Source of the DNA: Micromonospora pisi
GTDB lineage: Bacteria; Actinomycetota; Actinomycetes; Mycobacteriales; Micromonosporaceae
Length of the DNA: 64,000 nucleotides
Direction of reading: 5' to 3'
Assembly (NCBI RefSeq): GCF_003633685.1
Contig: NZ_RBKT01000001.1
Location: 2,790,001-2,854,000, forward strand
In this document: one piece after another, positions 45,312 through 54,420 of the stretch
Layout: every line of letters begins with the position of its first letter
Position numbering within the stretch: the stretch's first letter is position 1
Notes under the pieces: generated by a model
What the model saw: the letters and a program-made list of their open reading frames with translations, nothing else
The model's database searches: none
What the model was told of the DNA's origin: nothing
Program-made: the position numbers and the translations under genes

Positions 45312-46609
45312 CGGCGTGCTCCCGCGCCGCGCCGCGCCCGCTCGGCACGGGCCACGGCGACGATCTCGTCCATCTGCTCGCCGGCGCGGGCGACCGCCAC
45401 CGGTATCCGTTCGGCGAGTTCGACGGCGGTGTCGGCCCGGGAGGTCCAGGACCGCCAGAGGGCGTCCAGCAGGTCGTCGTCGGCGAGCTTGCGGGCGTCG
45501 GCCACGTGCCGTTCCTGGCCCACGCTGGCGAAGACGCCCCTCGCCTTGAGGCTGTACGCGATGTTCGCCACCGGCACGCCGGTGGAGAGCGCGGCGATGG
45601 TGGCGTGCATCCGCATCCCGCAGAACCAGTCGGTCCGGGCGATCACCCACTTGGTCTGGTGCGGGTCCAGGCCGGGCGGGCTGACGGTGACCCGGTCGCC
45701 GTACCGCCCGACGAGAGCGGCGTGCAGCCGCTCGCTCGCGGCGGTGTCGTCGTCGGTCCCCTGGGGCGTACGCACGTGCGGCACGATGATCACGCGGGTG
45801 TCCGCCTCGTCGAGCAGGCGCTCGCAGATCCGGCGGGCCACCTCGGCGCTGTCGGCGGCGAGGCCGAACTGGGCCCTGCCCTCGGCCCGCGCCATCAGCC
45901 CGCTGACGTTGATGCCGACGACCGGGCCGCTGGCGGCGGCGAACCACCGCTCCAGCGTCTCCAGCGCGGGTTGGTCCGGCGGGCGCTGTTCCAGCGCGAA
46001 GGCCACGTCGACCCCCTCGCGGTGCCGGGTCGGGTCCAGATCGGCGCCGAGCAGTTCGCCCAGGGCCGCGTAGCTCTCCGGGTCACGGGCCCACGCCATC
46101 GCGGCACCCCGGGCGAGCGCGGCGGCCTCGGCCCGGATCCGGTCGGAGCGGAACGGCCCGTAGGTCTGCGGCAGCAGCACCAGCGGCCGGCGGCGCAGCA
46201 GGGTGAGGCGTTTGGGCCAGGCCACGGTACGGAACCGGTGCTCGCCGTAGATGTCGCTGAAGCTGTCCCCGCCGCTGACGTCGAGCACCACGTCGGCCCG
46301 GTCGATCCGGGCGACACCGGAGTTGCCGAACCCGCCGAGCGCCGCGCTGACCCGCATGTTGAGGTACGACTCGGGCCGGTGGTACCGACGGGAGTGCCGG
46401 GCGCCGGCGAGTGAGATCGACACCGGCCGACCACCGACGAAGGCGTGCCCGGACCGCTGGCCCCAGCCGTCGTCGAAGACGGTGATGTCGGCCTGTGGCT
46501 CCCGGGCCAGCAGTCCGCCGAGGGTCGCCGCCCGCAACGCCCCCACGCCCAGGTTGAGATGGGAGCCCGGTACGCCGAACAGGCAGGCGGACAGCACCTC
46601 GCCGCTCAT
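45308..46609 (-). CDS. Polysaccharide pyruvyl transferase family protein
   Basis: 433 residues, PF04230 family, transferring a pyruvate ketal from PEP to a sugar of a surface glycan. Family marks are the N-terminal GSHLNLGVGALRAATLGGL, DVVLDVSGGDSFSDIYG, VLLPQTYGPF, VGINVSGLMA, VIIVPHVRTPQG and the C-terminal DWFCGMRMHATIAALSTGVPV. The ATG at 46609 is 22 bases from the PIG-L stop and the TGA overlaps the FrhB-like start (ATGA), so this is an internal gene of the minus-strand glycan operon. Confidence 0.9.
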   Translation of the reverse strand: MSGEVLSACLFGVPGSHLNLGVGALRAATLGGLLAREPQADITVFDDGWGQRSGHAFVGGRPVSISLAGARHSRRYHRPESYLNMRVSAALGGFGNSGVARIDRADVVLDVSGGDSFSDIYGEHRFRTVAWPKRLTLLRRRPLVLLPQTYGPFRSDRIRAEAAALARGAAMAWARDPESYAALGELLGADLDPTRHREGVDVAFALEQRPPDQPALETLERWFAAASGPVVGINVSGLMARAEGRAQFGLAADSAEVARRICERLLDEADTRVIIVPHVRTPQGTDDDTAASERLHAALVGRYGDRVTVSPPGLDPHQTKWVIARTDWFCGMRMHATIAALSTGVPVANIAYSLKARGVFASVGQERHVADARKLADDDLLDALWRSWTSRADTAVELAERIPVAVARAGEQMDEIVAVARAERARRGAGARR

Positions 46610-46631
46610 CGGGCCGGCTCGCTGTGCTGGG

Positions 46632-47270
46632 TCATATCTCGATTACCGCTTTCTCACACCGGAACGCCTCGGCGTACCGGGATCGGCATTCCATGCCCCG
46701 CAGCCGGGCCAGCCCGAGGAAGACCTCGTCGTCCCACCAGTCCCGATCCTTCTGGGAGGGGTAACTGGTGTGTAGCAACTCCACCTTGCGCCGGGCCTGC
46801 TCGTCGGTGAGCGGCAGGTAAATGTTGCGCCGGCCCAGGTCACCGTCCCACTTGGGGATTTCATAGTGCAACACCGACGCGCGGCGAAACGAGGTGGGTA
46901 CCAGTTCGGCCAGGGTGCGATGGTCCTGATGGGCATCGTCCGCCCCCGGCGCCAGGACCAGATCAGGACTGGTCGCGGCGGCAGCCGCGTCAATAGCCCG
47001 CTTGGCCTGTTCCCAGTGCGCGGGCACCCGGCCGTCGGGGAGTTGGTGCAGGTCGAAGTCGAGCTGGGCGTCGGGCAGGAAGGCGGCAGCGGCGGCGCGG
47101 GCCTCCGCCTGCCGGTTCGGCGTACCGGTGAGCAGCAGGTAGTGCACCCGGAGCCCGGGGTTGACCGCACCGAGTGCCAGCAGCAGGCCACCGGCGCCGA
47201 TCTCGATGTCGTCCGGGTGCGCCCCGACCAGGACCAGCGAGCGGACCGAACCCAGTCGCAACGACGCCAT
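46632..47270 (-). CDS. PIG-L family deacetylase
   Basis: 212-residue zinc-dependent N-acetyl-sugar deacetylase fold (LmbE/PIG-L). The metal motif AHPDD (residues 17-21) and the later HQDH are complete. Substrates in the family include GlcNAc-inositol and amino-sugars of glycans; here the polysaccharide context suggests an N-acetylated sugar or sugar nucleotide. Its ATG overlaps the stop of the nucleotidyltransferase gene by one base (TGATG). Translational coupling on both sides places it firmly in the operon. Confidence 0.9.
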   Translation of the reverse strand: MASLRLGSVRSLVLVGAHPDDIEIGAGGLLLALGAVNPGLRVHYLLLTGTPNRQAEARAAAAAFLPDAQLDFDLHQLPDGRVPAHWEQAKRAIDAAAAATSPDLVLAPGADDAHQDHRTLAELVPTSFRRASVLHYEIPKWDGDLGRRNIYLPLTDEQARRKVELLHTSYPSQKDRDWWDDEVFLGLARLRGMECRSRYAEAFRCEKAVIEI

Positions 47271-48133
47271 CAGCGGATCAGGGCGTGGCTGCCGGTCGCG
47301 ACCGGGGTGTCGATCCGGGCTCCGAGCGGTGCCGGGATCGGCGCCCCGCTGTGCCGGTTGGCGTCCCAGAGCATCCAGGGACAGCTGGCGGAGTGGTAGA
47401 GCTCTTCCAGCTCGGCCCGGTCCTTGAAGGTGTCGGCGGCCCGCCAGAAGCCGGTGTAGCGCTGTGCCATCAGGCGCCGTTGCGGCAGCAGCCGGTCGAA
47501 CGCGTGCGGCACCATGTCCTCGCCCTCACGCAGCTCGTCGAAGATCTCCGGGCGCAGGATGAAGTAGCCGCCGTTCTCCCACTGCATCAGTTCGCGGATC
47601 GGCCGGACCCGGCTCACCTGGTCGGACTCGTCGATGTCGATCACGTGGTGGGTCGACTGCACCGGTACGGCGAGCAGGCTGGCCGTGGCGGTCGAGCCCC
47701 GGAACCGGTCGATCATCGCGGGTAGGGGCGCGTCGGTGAGGGTGTCGGCGTAGTTGGCCAGGAACATCTCCTCGCCGTCGACGTGCCGACGGACCCGCAT
47801 CAGCCGCTCACCGATCGAGGCGCCGAGCCCGGTGTCGATGAAGGTGATGTTCCAGTCGGTGATGTCGGTGGCGAAGAGGCGTACGTCCCGGCCGCCCATG
47901 GTGAGGGTGAAGTCGTTGGAGAGCGTCTCGTCGTAGTGCAGGAAGTAGTCCTTCACCGCGGCGGCGCCGTACCCGAGACAGAGAATAAAGTCAGTATGTC
48001 CGAAGTGGGCGTAATAACGCATGACGTGCCAGAGCAGCGGCCTATCACCGATCATCGCCATCGGTTTGGGCGCCGAGGCGGCACCCTCCCGCATCCGCAT
48101 GCCCAGTCCGCCGCAGAACAGGACGACCTTCAT
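47270..48133 (-). CDS. Sugar-1-phosphate cytidylyltransferase-like nucleotidyltransferase (RfbF type)
   Basis: 287 residues. The Rossmann start FCGGLGMRMREGAASAPKPM and MIGDRPLLWHVMRYYAHFGH fit glucose-1-phosphate cytidylyltransferase (RfbF), as do SNDFTL, ITFIDTGLGASIGERL and ENGGYFILRPEIFDEL. The product would be CDP-glucose or a related CDP-sugar, the entry to CDP-dideoxy and branched sugars. The usual CDP-glucose 4,6-dehydratase partner is not in the window. ATG 48133 overlaps the upstream methyltransferase stop (TGATG). A stretch near 47980-48010 has unusually AT-rich codons. Confidence 0.85.
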   Translation of the reverse strand: MKVVLFCGGLGMRMREGAASAPKPMAMIGDRPLLWHVMRYYAHFGHTDFILCLGYGAAAVKDYFLHYDETLSNDFTLTMGGRDVRLFATDITDWNITFIDTGLGASIGERLMRVRRHVDGEEMFLANYADTLTDAPLPAMIDRFRGSTATASLLAVPVQSTHHVIDIDESDQVSRVRPIRELMQWENGGYFILRPEIFDELREGEDMVPHAFDRLLPQRRLMAQRYTGFWRAADTFKDRAELEELYHSASCPWMLWDANRHSGAPIPAPLGARIDTPVATGSHALIR

Positions 48134-49392
48134 CAGACCACCTCAAGCTCCGGGATGGGGTAGACCAACCGGCCGCCCCACTCACGGACGTACGCCAGTT
48201 GGCTGGAGATCTCGGTACGCAGGTTCCACGGCAGCACCAGGACGTAGTCGGGACGGTCCTGGGCCAACCGCTCGGGCGCGTGGATCGGAATGTGCGTGCC
48301 GGGGAGGAACCTGCCCTGCTTGTACGGACTCCGGTCGACCGTGTACGCCAGCAGGTCGGATCGGATACCGCAGTGGTTGAGCAGCGTATTGCCCTTGCCC
48401 GGAGCCCCGTACCCGACCACCCGCTTGCCCTCCGCCCGCGCGGTGAGCAGGAAGTCGAGCAGGTTCCGCTTGATCATGAAGACCGCCTCGGCGAAGCCGC
48501 GATGCCCGTCGAGAGTGTGCAGACCGGCCTCGGCCTCCGCCTCCAGCACCGACTTGACGTTGCTCGACGGTTCCCAGCCGAGACCCGACCCGGTCGGGCC
48601 GAGATTGTCCGCCGCGGCCGGTCGGGCGTGCACCCGTAGCGACCCCCCGTGCGAGGAGAGCTCCTCGACGTCGGCCACGGCCAGACCCGCCGTGGCCAGC
48701 GCCCGCTGCGCGGTGAGCAGTGAGAGGTACTGGTAGTGCTCGTGGTAGATCGTGTCGTACTGCCGGCGTTCGATCAGACGCAGCAGGTGCGGAAACTCCA
48801 ACGTGACCAGTCCGGTCGGCTTGACCAGCGCGGCCAGCCCGGCGGTGAAGCCGATCAGGTCCGGCACGTGGGCGTAGACGTTGTTGCCGGCCACCAGGTC
48901 GGCCCGGCCGTACCGGCCGGCGAGGTCCGCACCGGTCTCGGCCCCGAGAAAGTACGTCTCGGTGCGGATGCCCTTACCCCGGGCCACCTCGGCGATGTTC
49001 GCCGCCGGCTCGACGCCGAGCACCGGGATGTCCCGGGCGACGAAGTGCTGGAGCAGATAGCCGTCGTTGCTCGCCACCTCGGTGACGAGACTTTCCGGGC
49101 CGAGGCCGAGTGTCTCGGTCATCGTGTCGGCGTACCGCTTGGCGTGCGCCACCCACGAATCCGAATAGGAGGAGAAATAGGCGTAGTCGGAGAAAATGTC
49201 CTCTCCGGGCACGTACGCCGGCAGTTGCACAAGCAGACAACTGGAACAGATCCGCACATGCAAGGGGTAGAACGTCTCAGCACTGTCCAACCGGTCGGCA
49301 GGCAGGTAACTCTCGCAGAGCGGAGACATGCCGAGGTCGACGAAGGTCTCGGTCAATCCCGTGCCGCAGAGCCGACATTCCGCAATGGTCAT
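48133..49392 (-). CDS. Sugar C-methyltransferase (zinc-binding, TylCIII/EvaC type)
   Basis: 419-residue SAM-dependent methyltransferase with the three-part layout of NDP-hexose C-methyltransferases: an N-terminal zinc module (CRLCGTGL at 6-13 and CSSCLLVQ near 50), the central SAM fold (LVTEVASNDGYLLQHF, where EVASNDG is the SAM motif), and a C-terminal domain (VVGYGAPGKGNTLLNHCGI, DRSPYKQGRFLPGTHIPI). EHYQYLSL carries the His proposed as catalytic base in TylCIII-like enzymes. It should add a methyl to C3 of a keto-sugar. ATG 49392 is chosen over the longer frame to 49452. It heads the minus-strand operon. Confidence 0.9.
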   Translation of the reverse strand: MTIAECRLCGTGLTETFVDLGMSPLCESYLPADRLDSAETFYPLHVRICSSCLLVQLPAYVPGEDIFSDYAYFSSYSDSWVAHAKRYADTMTETLGLGPESLVTEVASNDGYLLQHFVARDIPVLGVEPAANIAEVARGKGIRTETYFLGAETGADLAGRYGRADLVAGNNVYAHVPDLIGFTAGLAALVKPTGLVTLEFPHLLRLIERRQYDTIYHEHYQYLSLLTAQRALATAGLAVADVEELSSHGGSLRVHARPAAADNLGPTGSGLGWEPSSNVKSVLEAEAEAGLHTLDGHRGFAEAVFMIKRNLLDFLLTARAEGKRVVGYGAPGKGNTLLNHCGIRSDLLAYTVDRSPYKQGRFLPGTHIPIHAPERLAQDRPDYVLVLPWNLRTEISSQLAYVREWGGRLVYPIPELEVV

Positions 49393-49571
49393 GCCATCCA
49401 CCCCGAATATTCGCCCACATCCGCGCGGCGCCCGCCGGCACGCTTCGGACACGCTAGTTCCAGCGATTAGGGGCCGGGGTGTTCAGTAAAAAGTCCGACA
49501 CTACTCGTTCATGATCAGCGACCGCTCATAAACTCTGCTTCTCACCCCCGCGGACCCTCGGGAGCTTTGCC

Positions 49572-50612
49572 GTGCGCGTTCTCGTCACCGGTCATCACGG
49601 CTACCTCGGCAGCGTGCTCACTCCGCTGCTCCAGGCGGCGGGCCACGAGGTCACCGGCCTCGACACCGACCTCTACGCCGACTGCCTGCTCGGCCCGGCG
49701 CCGGCCGAGGTACCCAACCTCCGGCTGGACCTGCGCGACGTACGGCCGGAGCACCTCACCGGTTTCGACGCGGTCTGCCATCTGGCGGCCCTCTGCAACG
49801 ACCCGATCGGCAACCTCAACGCCGAGTTGACGTACGACATCAACCACCGGGCCACGGTGCGGCTGGCCGAGGCGGCGAAGGCGGCCGGGGTGACCCGGTT
49901 CCTCTTCTCCTCCTCGTGCAGCCTCTACGGCGCCGGGCTGGACGACCGTCCGTTGGACGAACAGGCGGGCTTCGCACCGGTCACCCCGTACGGCGAGTCG
50001 AAGATCTTTTCGGAGCAGGGGCTGACGGCCCTCGCCGACGACGACTTCTCCCCCGTCTTCCTGCGCAACGCCACCGCGTACGGCTTCTCCCCGCGCCTGC
50101 GGGGCGACCTGGTGGTCAACGACCTGACCGCGAGCGCCCTGCTCACCGGCGAGGTCCGGCTCCTCTCCGACGGCACCGCCTGGCGTCCCCTGGTGCACGC
50201 CGAGGACATCTGCGCCGCCTTCCTGGCACTGTTGGAGGCGCCCCGCGAGCAGGTCCACGCGAAGGCGTACAACATCGGCGTGAGCAGCGAAAACTACCTG
50301 ATCCGGGAGGTCGCGGAACTGGTCGCCGAGGTGGTGGACGGTTCCACCGTCACGTTCGCCGGTGGCGCCTCGGCCGACTCCCGCAACTACCGGGTCAGCT
50401 GCGACCTGATCGCCGCCGAGGTGCCCGGTTTCCAGCCCCGGTGGACCGTGCGCAAGGGGATCGAGGAGCTGGTCGAGGCGTACCAGCGGCACGGCCTGAC
50501 GATCGAGGTGTTCCGCGGCGAGCGACACCAGCGGCTGCGCCGGATCCAGGCCCTTCAGGGGGCCGGCCGGCTCGACCAGGAACTGCGCTGGACCGCTGGC
50601 GTCCCGGCGTGA
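49572..50612 (+). CDS. NAD-dependent nucleotide-sugar epimerase/dehydratase
   Basis: 346-residue extended short-chain dehydrogenase. The NAD site is VTGHHGYLGS (GxxGxxG type), the catalytic set is Ser in FLFSSSCSLYG and Y-G-E-S-K (YxxxK), and the substrate loop has RNATAYGFSPRLRGD. It could epimerise, reduce or dehydrate a nucleotide-linked hexose; with the CDP-sugar and C-methyltransferase genes opposite, a branched deoxy-sugar is plausible. GTG start at 49572. Its stop overlaps the next GTG (GTGA). It is divergent from the C-methyltransferase operon with 179 bases between. Confidence 0.88.
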   Translation: MRVLVTGHHGYLGSVLTPLLQAAGHEVTGLDTDLYADCLLGPAPAEVPNLRLDLRDVRPEHLTGFDAVCHLAALCNDPIGNLNAELTYDINHRATVRLAEAAKAAGVTRFLFSSSCSLYGAGLDDRPLDEQAGFAPVTPYGESKIFSEQGLTALADDDFSPVFLRNATAYGFSPRLRGDLVVNDLTASALLTGEVRLLSDGTAWRPLVHAEDICAAFLALLEAPREQVHAKAYNIGVSSENYLIREVAELVAEVVDGSTVTFAGGASADSRNYRVSCDLIAAEVPGFQPRWTVRKGIEELVEAYQRHGLTIEVFRGERHQRLRRIQALQGAGRLDQELRWTAGVPA

Positions 50613-51778
50613 GCCGGATCTGCGACGCGTGCGGCAGCGCCGCTCTCGTCCCCTTCGCCGACCTGGGCCCGATCCCGGTCTTCTGTGGGGTGCACTGGGC
50701 CAGTCGGGACGAGGCGCTCGCCTCGCCGCTGGGCGACATGCGACTGGGCTACTGCCCGGAGTGCGCGTACGTGCGCAACCTCGCCTTCGACCCGACGGCG
50801 CTGGTCTACGACACCACCATGGACACCAACCTGCACCACTCGCCGGCCTTCCAGACCTTCTCCGCCGAACTGGTCAAGCACCTGGCGTCGCGGTATCCGC
50901 TGGCCGGCGCGACCGTGCTCGACATCGGCTGCGGCCAGGGTGAGTTCCTCCGTGAGCTGTGCCATGTCGCCGGCTGCCGGGGCCACGGCTACGACGCGAT
51001 GTACGCCGGACCGGTCGGACCGGACCCGTCCGGAGCGGTCCTCCACTCCGGGCACGCGCCGCTTGACGAGACCACGCCGACGTTCGACTTCGTCACCTCC
51101 CGGCACTGGTTCGAGCACCTGGACGACCCGCACGGCTTCCTCGTACGCCTGCGCGAACTCGCCGGCGACCGGCCGGTACGCGGCTACCTGGAGGTGCCGG
51201 ACGCCTGCTACGACCTCGCCACGGCCGGCTGGGAGGTGATCTATCCGCACGTCTCCTACTTCGACGCGTACTCGCTGTGCCGGATCGTGGAACGGGCGGG
51301 TTGGCAGGTGGCGGAGACCGGTCCACTCTTCTCCGGCATGTTCCGGTTCGTGGAGATCGCGGTGAACGTGCCGGCGAGCGCCACCGGCCGGAAACTTCCC
51401 GGTCCAGCCGATCGGGACCGCCAACTGGAGTCGATCGCCGGATTCGACAACCGGCACGCGGCCGAACGGGAACACTGGCGCTCCACCATCGACCGGTTGC
51501 TCGCCGCCGGCGACCAGCCGGTGCTCTGGGGTGCCGGTTCGCGCGGCGTGCAGTTCCTGCACCTGGCCGACCCGGACGGGCGACTCGCCGCGGTGGTCGA
51601 CGTCAACCCACGCAAATGGGGCAGATACCTGCCGGTGACCGGACACCAGGTAGGCTCCCCTGCGAGCCTGACCGACCTGGGCACGCGATCGGTGATCATC
51701 ACCAACCCCGCGTACCGGAACGAGATCGGCACCGCGCTCCGCGAACTGGGCGTCAACGCCGAACTGCTGGTCGCCTGA
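50609..51778 (+). CDS. Class I SAM-dependent methyltransferase (zinc module, sugar-modifying)
   Basis: 389 residues. An N-terminal CDACG and a later YCPECAY form a zinc module like that of the C-methyltransferases. The SAM motif is VLDIGCGQGEFLREL; RHWFEHLDDP follows, and the C-terminal domain has PVLWGAGSRGVQFLHLADPDG and NPRKWGRYLPVTG. It appears related to the gene at 48133 but more divergent, so a second methylation of the same sugar or an O-methylation is possible. The GTG start at 50609 overlaps the epimerase stop. Confidence 0.86.
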   Translation: MSRICDACGSAALVPFADLGPIPVFCGVHWASRDEALASPLGDMRLGYCPECAYVRNLAFDPTALVYDTTMDTNLHHSPAFQTFSAELVKHLASRYPLAGATVLDIGCGQGEFLRELCHVAGCRGHGYDAMYAGPVGPDPSGAVLHSGHAPLDETTPTFDFVTSRHWFEHLDDPHGFLVRLRELAGDRPVRGYLEVPDACYDLATAGWEVIYPHVSYFDAYSLCRIVERAGWQVAETGPLFSGMFRFVEIAVNVPASATGRKLPGPADRDRQLESIAGFDNRHAAEREHWRSTIDRLLAAGDQPVLWGAGSRGVQFLHLADPDGRLAAVVDVNPRKWGRYLPVTGHQVGSPASLTDLGTRSVIITNPAYRNEIGTALRELGVNAELLVA

Positions 51779-51862
51779 GGCGACGGACAGATGGTCCCGA
51801 CCGACAGGCACCCGTTCCACACCACACACCTTGTCGACGATCACTCGCAGCTGAGGAGAGTG

Positions 51863-52777
51863 ATGGACGGAGCGCCCCGGGTGAGTCTCGGCGTTCCCCT
51901 CTACAACGCCGAGCGGTACCTCGAAAGCTGCCTGGACGCGCTGCTCGCGCAGGACTACCAGGACTTCGAGATCATCGTGAGCGACAACGCCTCCACCGAC
52001 CGGACCTGGGAGATCTGCCAGCGTTACGCGGCCGTCGACCCACGATTCCGGCTGTTCCGGAACCCACGCAACTTCGGCGGCCACGTCAACTACGCCCGGG
52101 TCGCCGAACTCGCCCGGGGCGAACTGTTCAAGTGGGTCGCGTACGACGACGTCTGTCTGCCGACATTTCTCAGCACCTGCGTCGAGGCCCTGGACGCCGC
52201 AGGGTCACAGGCAGTGCTCGCCTATCCTCGTACCGTGCTGATCGACGAGGCGGGGACGGTGATCGGCCCGTACGCCGACCGGCTGAACCTGCGCGACCAC
52301 CGCCCGTGGCGGCGGGTCGCCGGGGTCGCTCTCAACATCAACCTGTGTCATGCCCACTTCGGGGTCTTCCGCCTCTCCGCACTGCGCCGCACCGGGATGA
52401 TCCGCCCCTTCCTCTCCTCCGACTACACCCTCGTCGCCGAGGTCGCCCGACTCGGTGAGATCCACGAGGTGGACCGGCCACTCTTCCTGCGCCGGATGCA
52501 CGGCGCCTCCAGCCGGCAGGCCAAGGACGCCACGCCCGCCTCCGCCCTCTCCTGGTACGCCCAGGACAGCGGCAAGGTCCGGGCGCCCCGGCAGCGGATG
52601 CTGCTGGAGACGTTCCGCACACTCCTGAGCGGGGACGATCCGTTCGGCACCAGAATCAGCTCGGCCTGCGCGTTCCTCGGTGCCTGGTGGGCCCGGCGGG
52701 TACGGGTGTTCCTCGGCCGGTGGCGCCGCCGCCTGAGCCGACGTTCACGCACCAGCACCGCAAAGGGAAACGCCTAG
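51863..52777 (+). CDS. Family 2 glycosyltransferase
   Basis: 304 residues, GT-A fold. It begins VSLGVPLYNAERYLESCLDALLAQDYQDFEIIVSD (only parts given: VPLYNAERYL, IIVSDNASTDRT), with the metal-binding D-D in WVAYDDVCLP. It should transfer a sugar from a nucleotide donor to a growing lipid-linked glycan on the inner membrane face; the basic C-terminus (RWRRRLSRRSR) fits membrane contact. ATG 51863 lies behind TGAGGAGAG; an earlier in-frame ATG at 51791 is the alternative. The stop overlaps the flippase start (TAGTG). Confidence 0.88.
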   Translation: MDGAPRVSLGVPLYNAERYLESCLDALLAQDYQDFEIIVSDNASTDRTWEICQRYAAVDPRFRLFRNPRNFGGHVNYARVAELARGELFKWVAYDDVCLPTFLSTCVEALDAAGSQAVLAYPRTVLIDEAGTVIGPYADRLNLRDHRPWRRVAGVALNINLCHAHFGVFRLSALRRTGMIRPFLSSDYTLVAEVARLGEIHEVDRPLFLRRMHGASSRQAKDATPASALSWYAQDSGKVRAPRQRMLLETFRTLLSGDDPFGTRISSACAFLGAWWARRVRVFLGRWRRRLSRRSRTSTAKGNA

Positions 52778-54285
52778 TGGTCGACACCACCCCCGAAACG
52801 ACGACCGGGTCCGCCCCCGCACCCACCCGCGGCCGGGTACGGTCGGCGATCGGCTGGTCGTACCTGCTCACCGCCGGCCGGGTCGGTTCGTCGGTCATCG
52901 TCACCTTCCTGCTCGCGAAGCTCCTCGGGCCGCACGAGTTCGGCCTGGTGGCGATGGCCACGGTCTTCATCCTCATCGCCCAGACGATCATCCAGCAGGG
53001 GCTGGTCTCCGCGATCGTGCAGCGGGACAAGCTCACCCCGGAACACCTTGACGCAGCCTTCGGCGTCACCCTGCTCGGCGGCCTCGGCGTCGGCGCGCTC
53101 ACCGCGCTGCTCAGCCCGGTCTGGTCTCTGATCAACGGCGACCCGGACGGGTTGACCGAGGTCTGCCTCGCACTCTCCCCGCTGGTCCTGCTGCAGGGGC
53201 TGGCCATCGTGCCGGAGGCGGTGCTCCGCCGCGAGTTGCAGTTCCGCTCGGTCGCCATCCGTACGCTGCTGGCCGCCGCGATCAGCGGCATCCTCGGCAT
53301 CTCGCTCGCCCTGGCCGGGGCGGGCATCTGGGCGCTGGTGGCACAACAGCTCGCCACCAGCGTGGTCAGCCTGATCGTGCTCTGGGTGGTCTGCCCGTGG
53401 CGGCCCAGCCGCCGGCCCCGGCTCGGCGCCATCCGCGACCTCTGGGCCTTCTCCGCCCACTCGGCGAACGCCGGGCTCGGCCTGATGCTCAGCTCCAAGG
53501 CCGACGTGATCTTCACCGGTATCTTCTTCGGCACCGGCGCCACCGGCATCTACCGGCTCGCCTCCCGGCTGCCGGACATGCTGGTCGACGTCACCGTCCG
53601 CTCACTGCAACAGGTCGCCCTGCCGTCGCTGTCCCGGCTCCAGGACGACCGGCGCGCGTTCGCCCTCCACCTCACCAAACTCCAGCACCTCGGCGCGATC
53701 GCCGGGCTGCCGGTGCTCGGCGTGCTGACGGCGACCGCGCACCCGCTGGTCGGCTTCCTCGGCCCGGAGTGGGCCGGCACCGAGATCCCGCTGCGGCTGC
53801 TCTGCCTCTTCGGCGCGATCAACGTGTTCGGCGTCCTGCTCGGCCCGGCACTCCAGGCGATCGGGCAGCCGGCGAAGCTCGCCGCGATCCTCTGGACCCG
53901 GGGCATCCTCGGTGTGGCGACCCTGGCCGCGGTCGGCTTCCTGCTCAACGGGCGCGACGACGTCGCCGAGGCGAGCGCCGTCGCACTCGCCGGGATCGGC
54001 ATGCAGCTCGTGGTCAACGTCATCTCCATCTGGGTGACCCTGCGCCGGGCGATCGGCGCCTCGATCATCCGCTTCCTCGCCCCGACCCTGCCGGCCCTGC
54101 TGGCGGCGGGCGCCGCGGCGTTGACCCCGCTCGCCACCGACCGGATCGGGGTGAACCAGCTCAACCCGTTGCTCGGGGTCTTCGTACTCGGCGCCACGGC
54201 CGGCCTGATCGCCGCGACGGTGCTCCTGAGCATCGACCGCCGCGCCCGTCAACTGATCCTCGACCGGCTCCACCGCCGCCCCTGA
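52777..54285 (+). CDS. Polysaccharide flippase (Wzx/MurJ-like, oligosaccharide exporter)
   Basis: 502-residue membrane protein with about 12-14 helices, of the MATE-like polysaccharide biosynthesis family. Marks are the N-terminal AIGWSYLLTAGRVGSSVIVTF, FLLAKLLGPHEFGLVAMA, LDAAFGVTLLGGL and the central GIYRLASRLPDMLVDVTVRSL. It should move the lipid-linked repeat unit made by this cluster across the membrane. GTG start at 52777 overlaps the GT2 stop (TAGTG) and has AAAGGG upstream. It is the last gene of the plus-strand operon, converging on the sugar dehydrogenase gene with the 54-base hairpin between. Confidence 0.9.
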   Translation: MVDTTPETTTGSAPAPTRGRVRSAIGWSYLLTAGRVGSSVIVTFLLAKLLGPHEFGLVAMATVFILIAQTIIQQGLVSAIVQRDKLTPEHLDAAFGVTLLGGLGVGALTALLSPVWSLINGDPDGLTEVCLALSPLVLLQGLAIVPEAVLRRELQFRSVAIRTLLAAAISGILGISLALAGAGIWALVAQQLATSVVSLIVLWVVCPWRPSRRPRLGAIRDLWAFSAHSANAGLGLMLSSKADVIFTGIFFGTGATGIYRLASRLPDMLVDVTVRSLQQVALPSLSRLQDDRRAFALHLTKLQHLGAIAGLPVLGVLTATAHPLVGFLGPEWAGTEIPLRLLCLFGAINVFGVLLGPALQAIGQPAKLAAILWTRGILGVATLAAVGFLLNGRDDVAEASAVALAGIGMQLVVNVISIWVTLRRAIGASIIRFLAPTLPALLAAGAAALTPLATDRIGVNQLNPLLGVFVLGATAGLIAATVLLSIDRRARQLILDRLHRRP

Positions 54286-54366
54286 CCCACGCCTCACCGG
54301 CCGGACACCAGAAGCGATCGGTGTCAGAATGCCGGTCAGGCAATCCCCACGGGTACGTCCGACAAC

Positions 54367-54420
54367 GTAGGAAGGGGCCCTTCCTCTACCGGAAACGATA
54401 GGAAGGGCCCCTTCCTATCA
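54367..54420. repeat. 54-base GGAAGGGSCCCTT hairpin repeat, copy 3
   Basis: The left arm from 54367 begins GTAGGAAGGGGCCCTTCCT and pairs with the right side (ATAGGAAGGGCCCCTTCCT) at about 19 of 21 positions around ACCGGAAACG. Its end overlaps the complement of the sugar dehydrogenase stop codon (54418-54420), and it also lies 82 bases past the flippase stop, so it can serve both. Confidence 0.9.
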
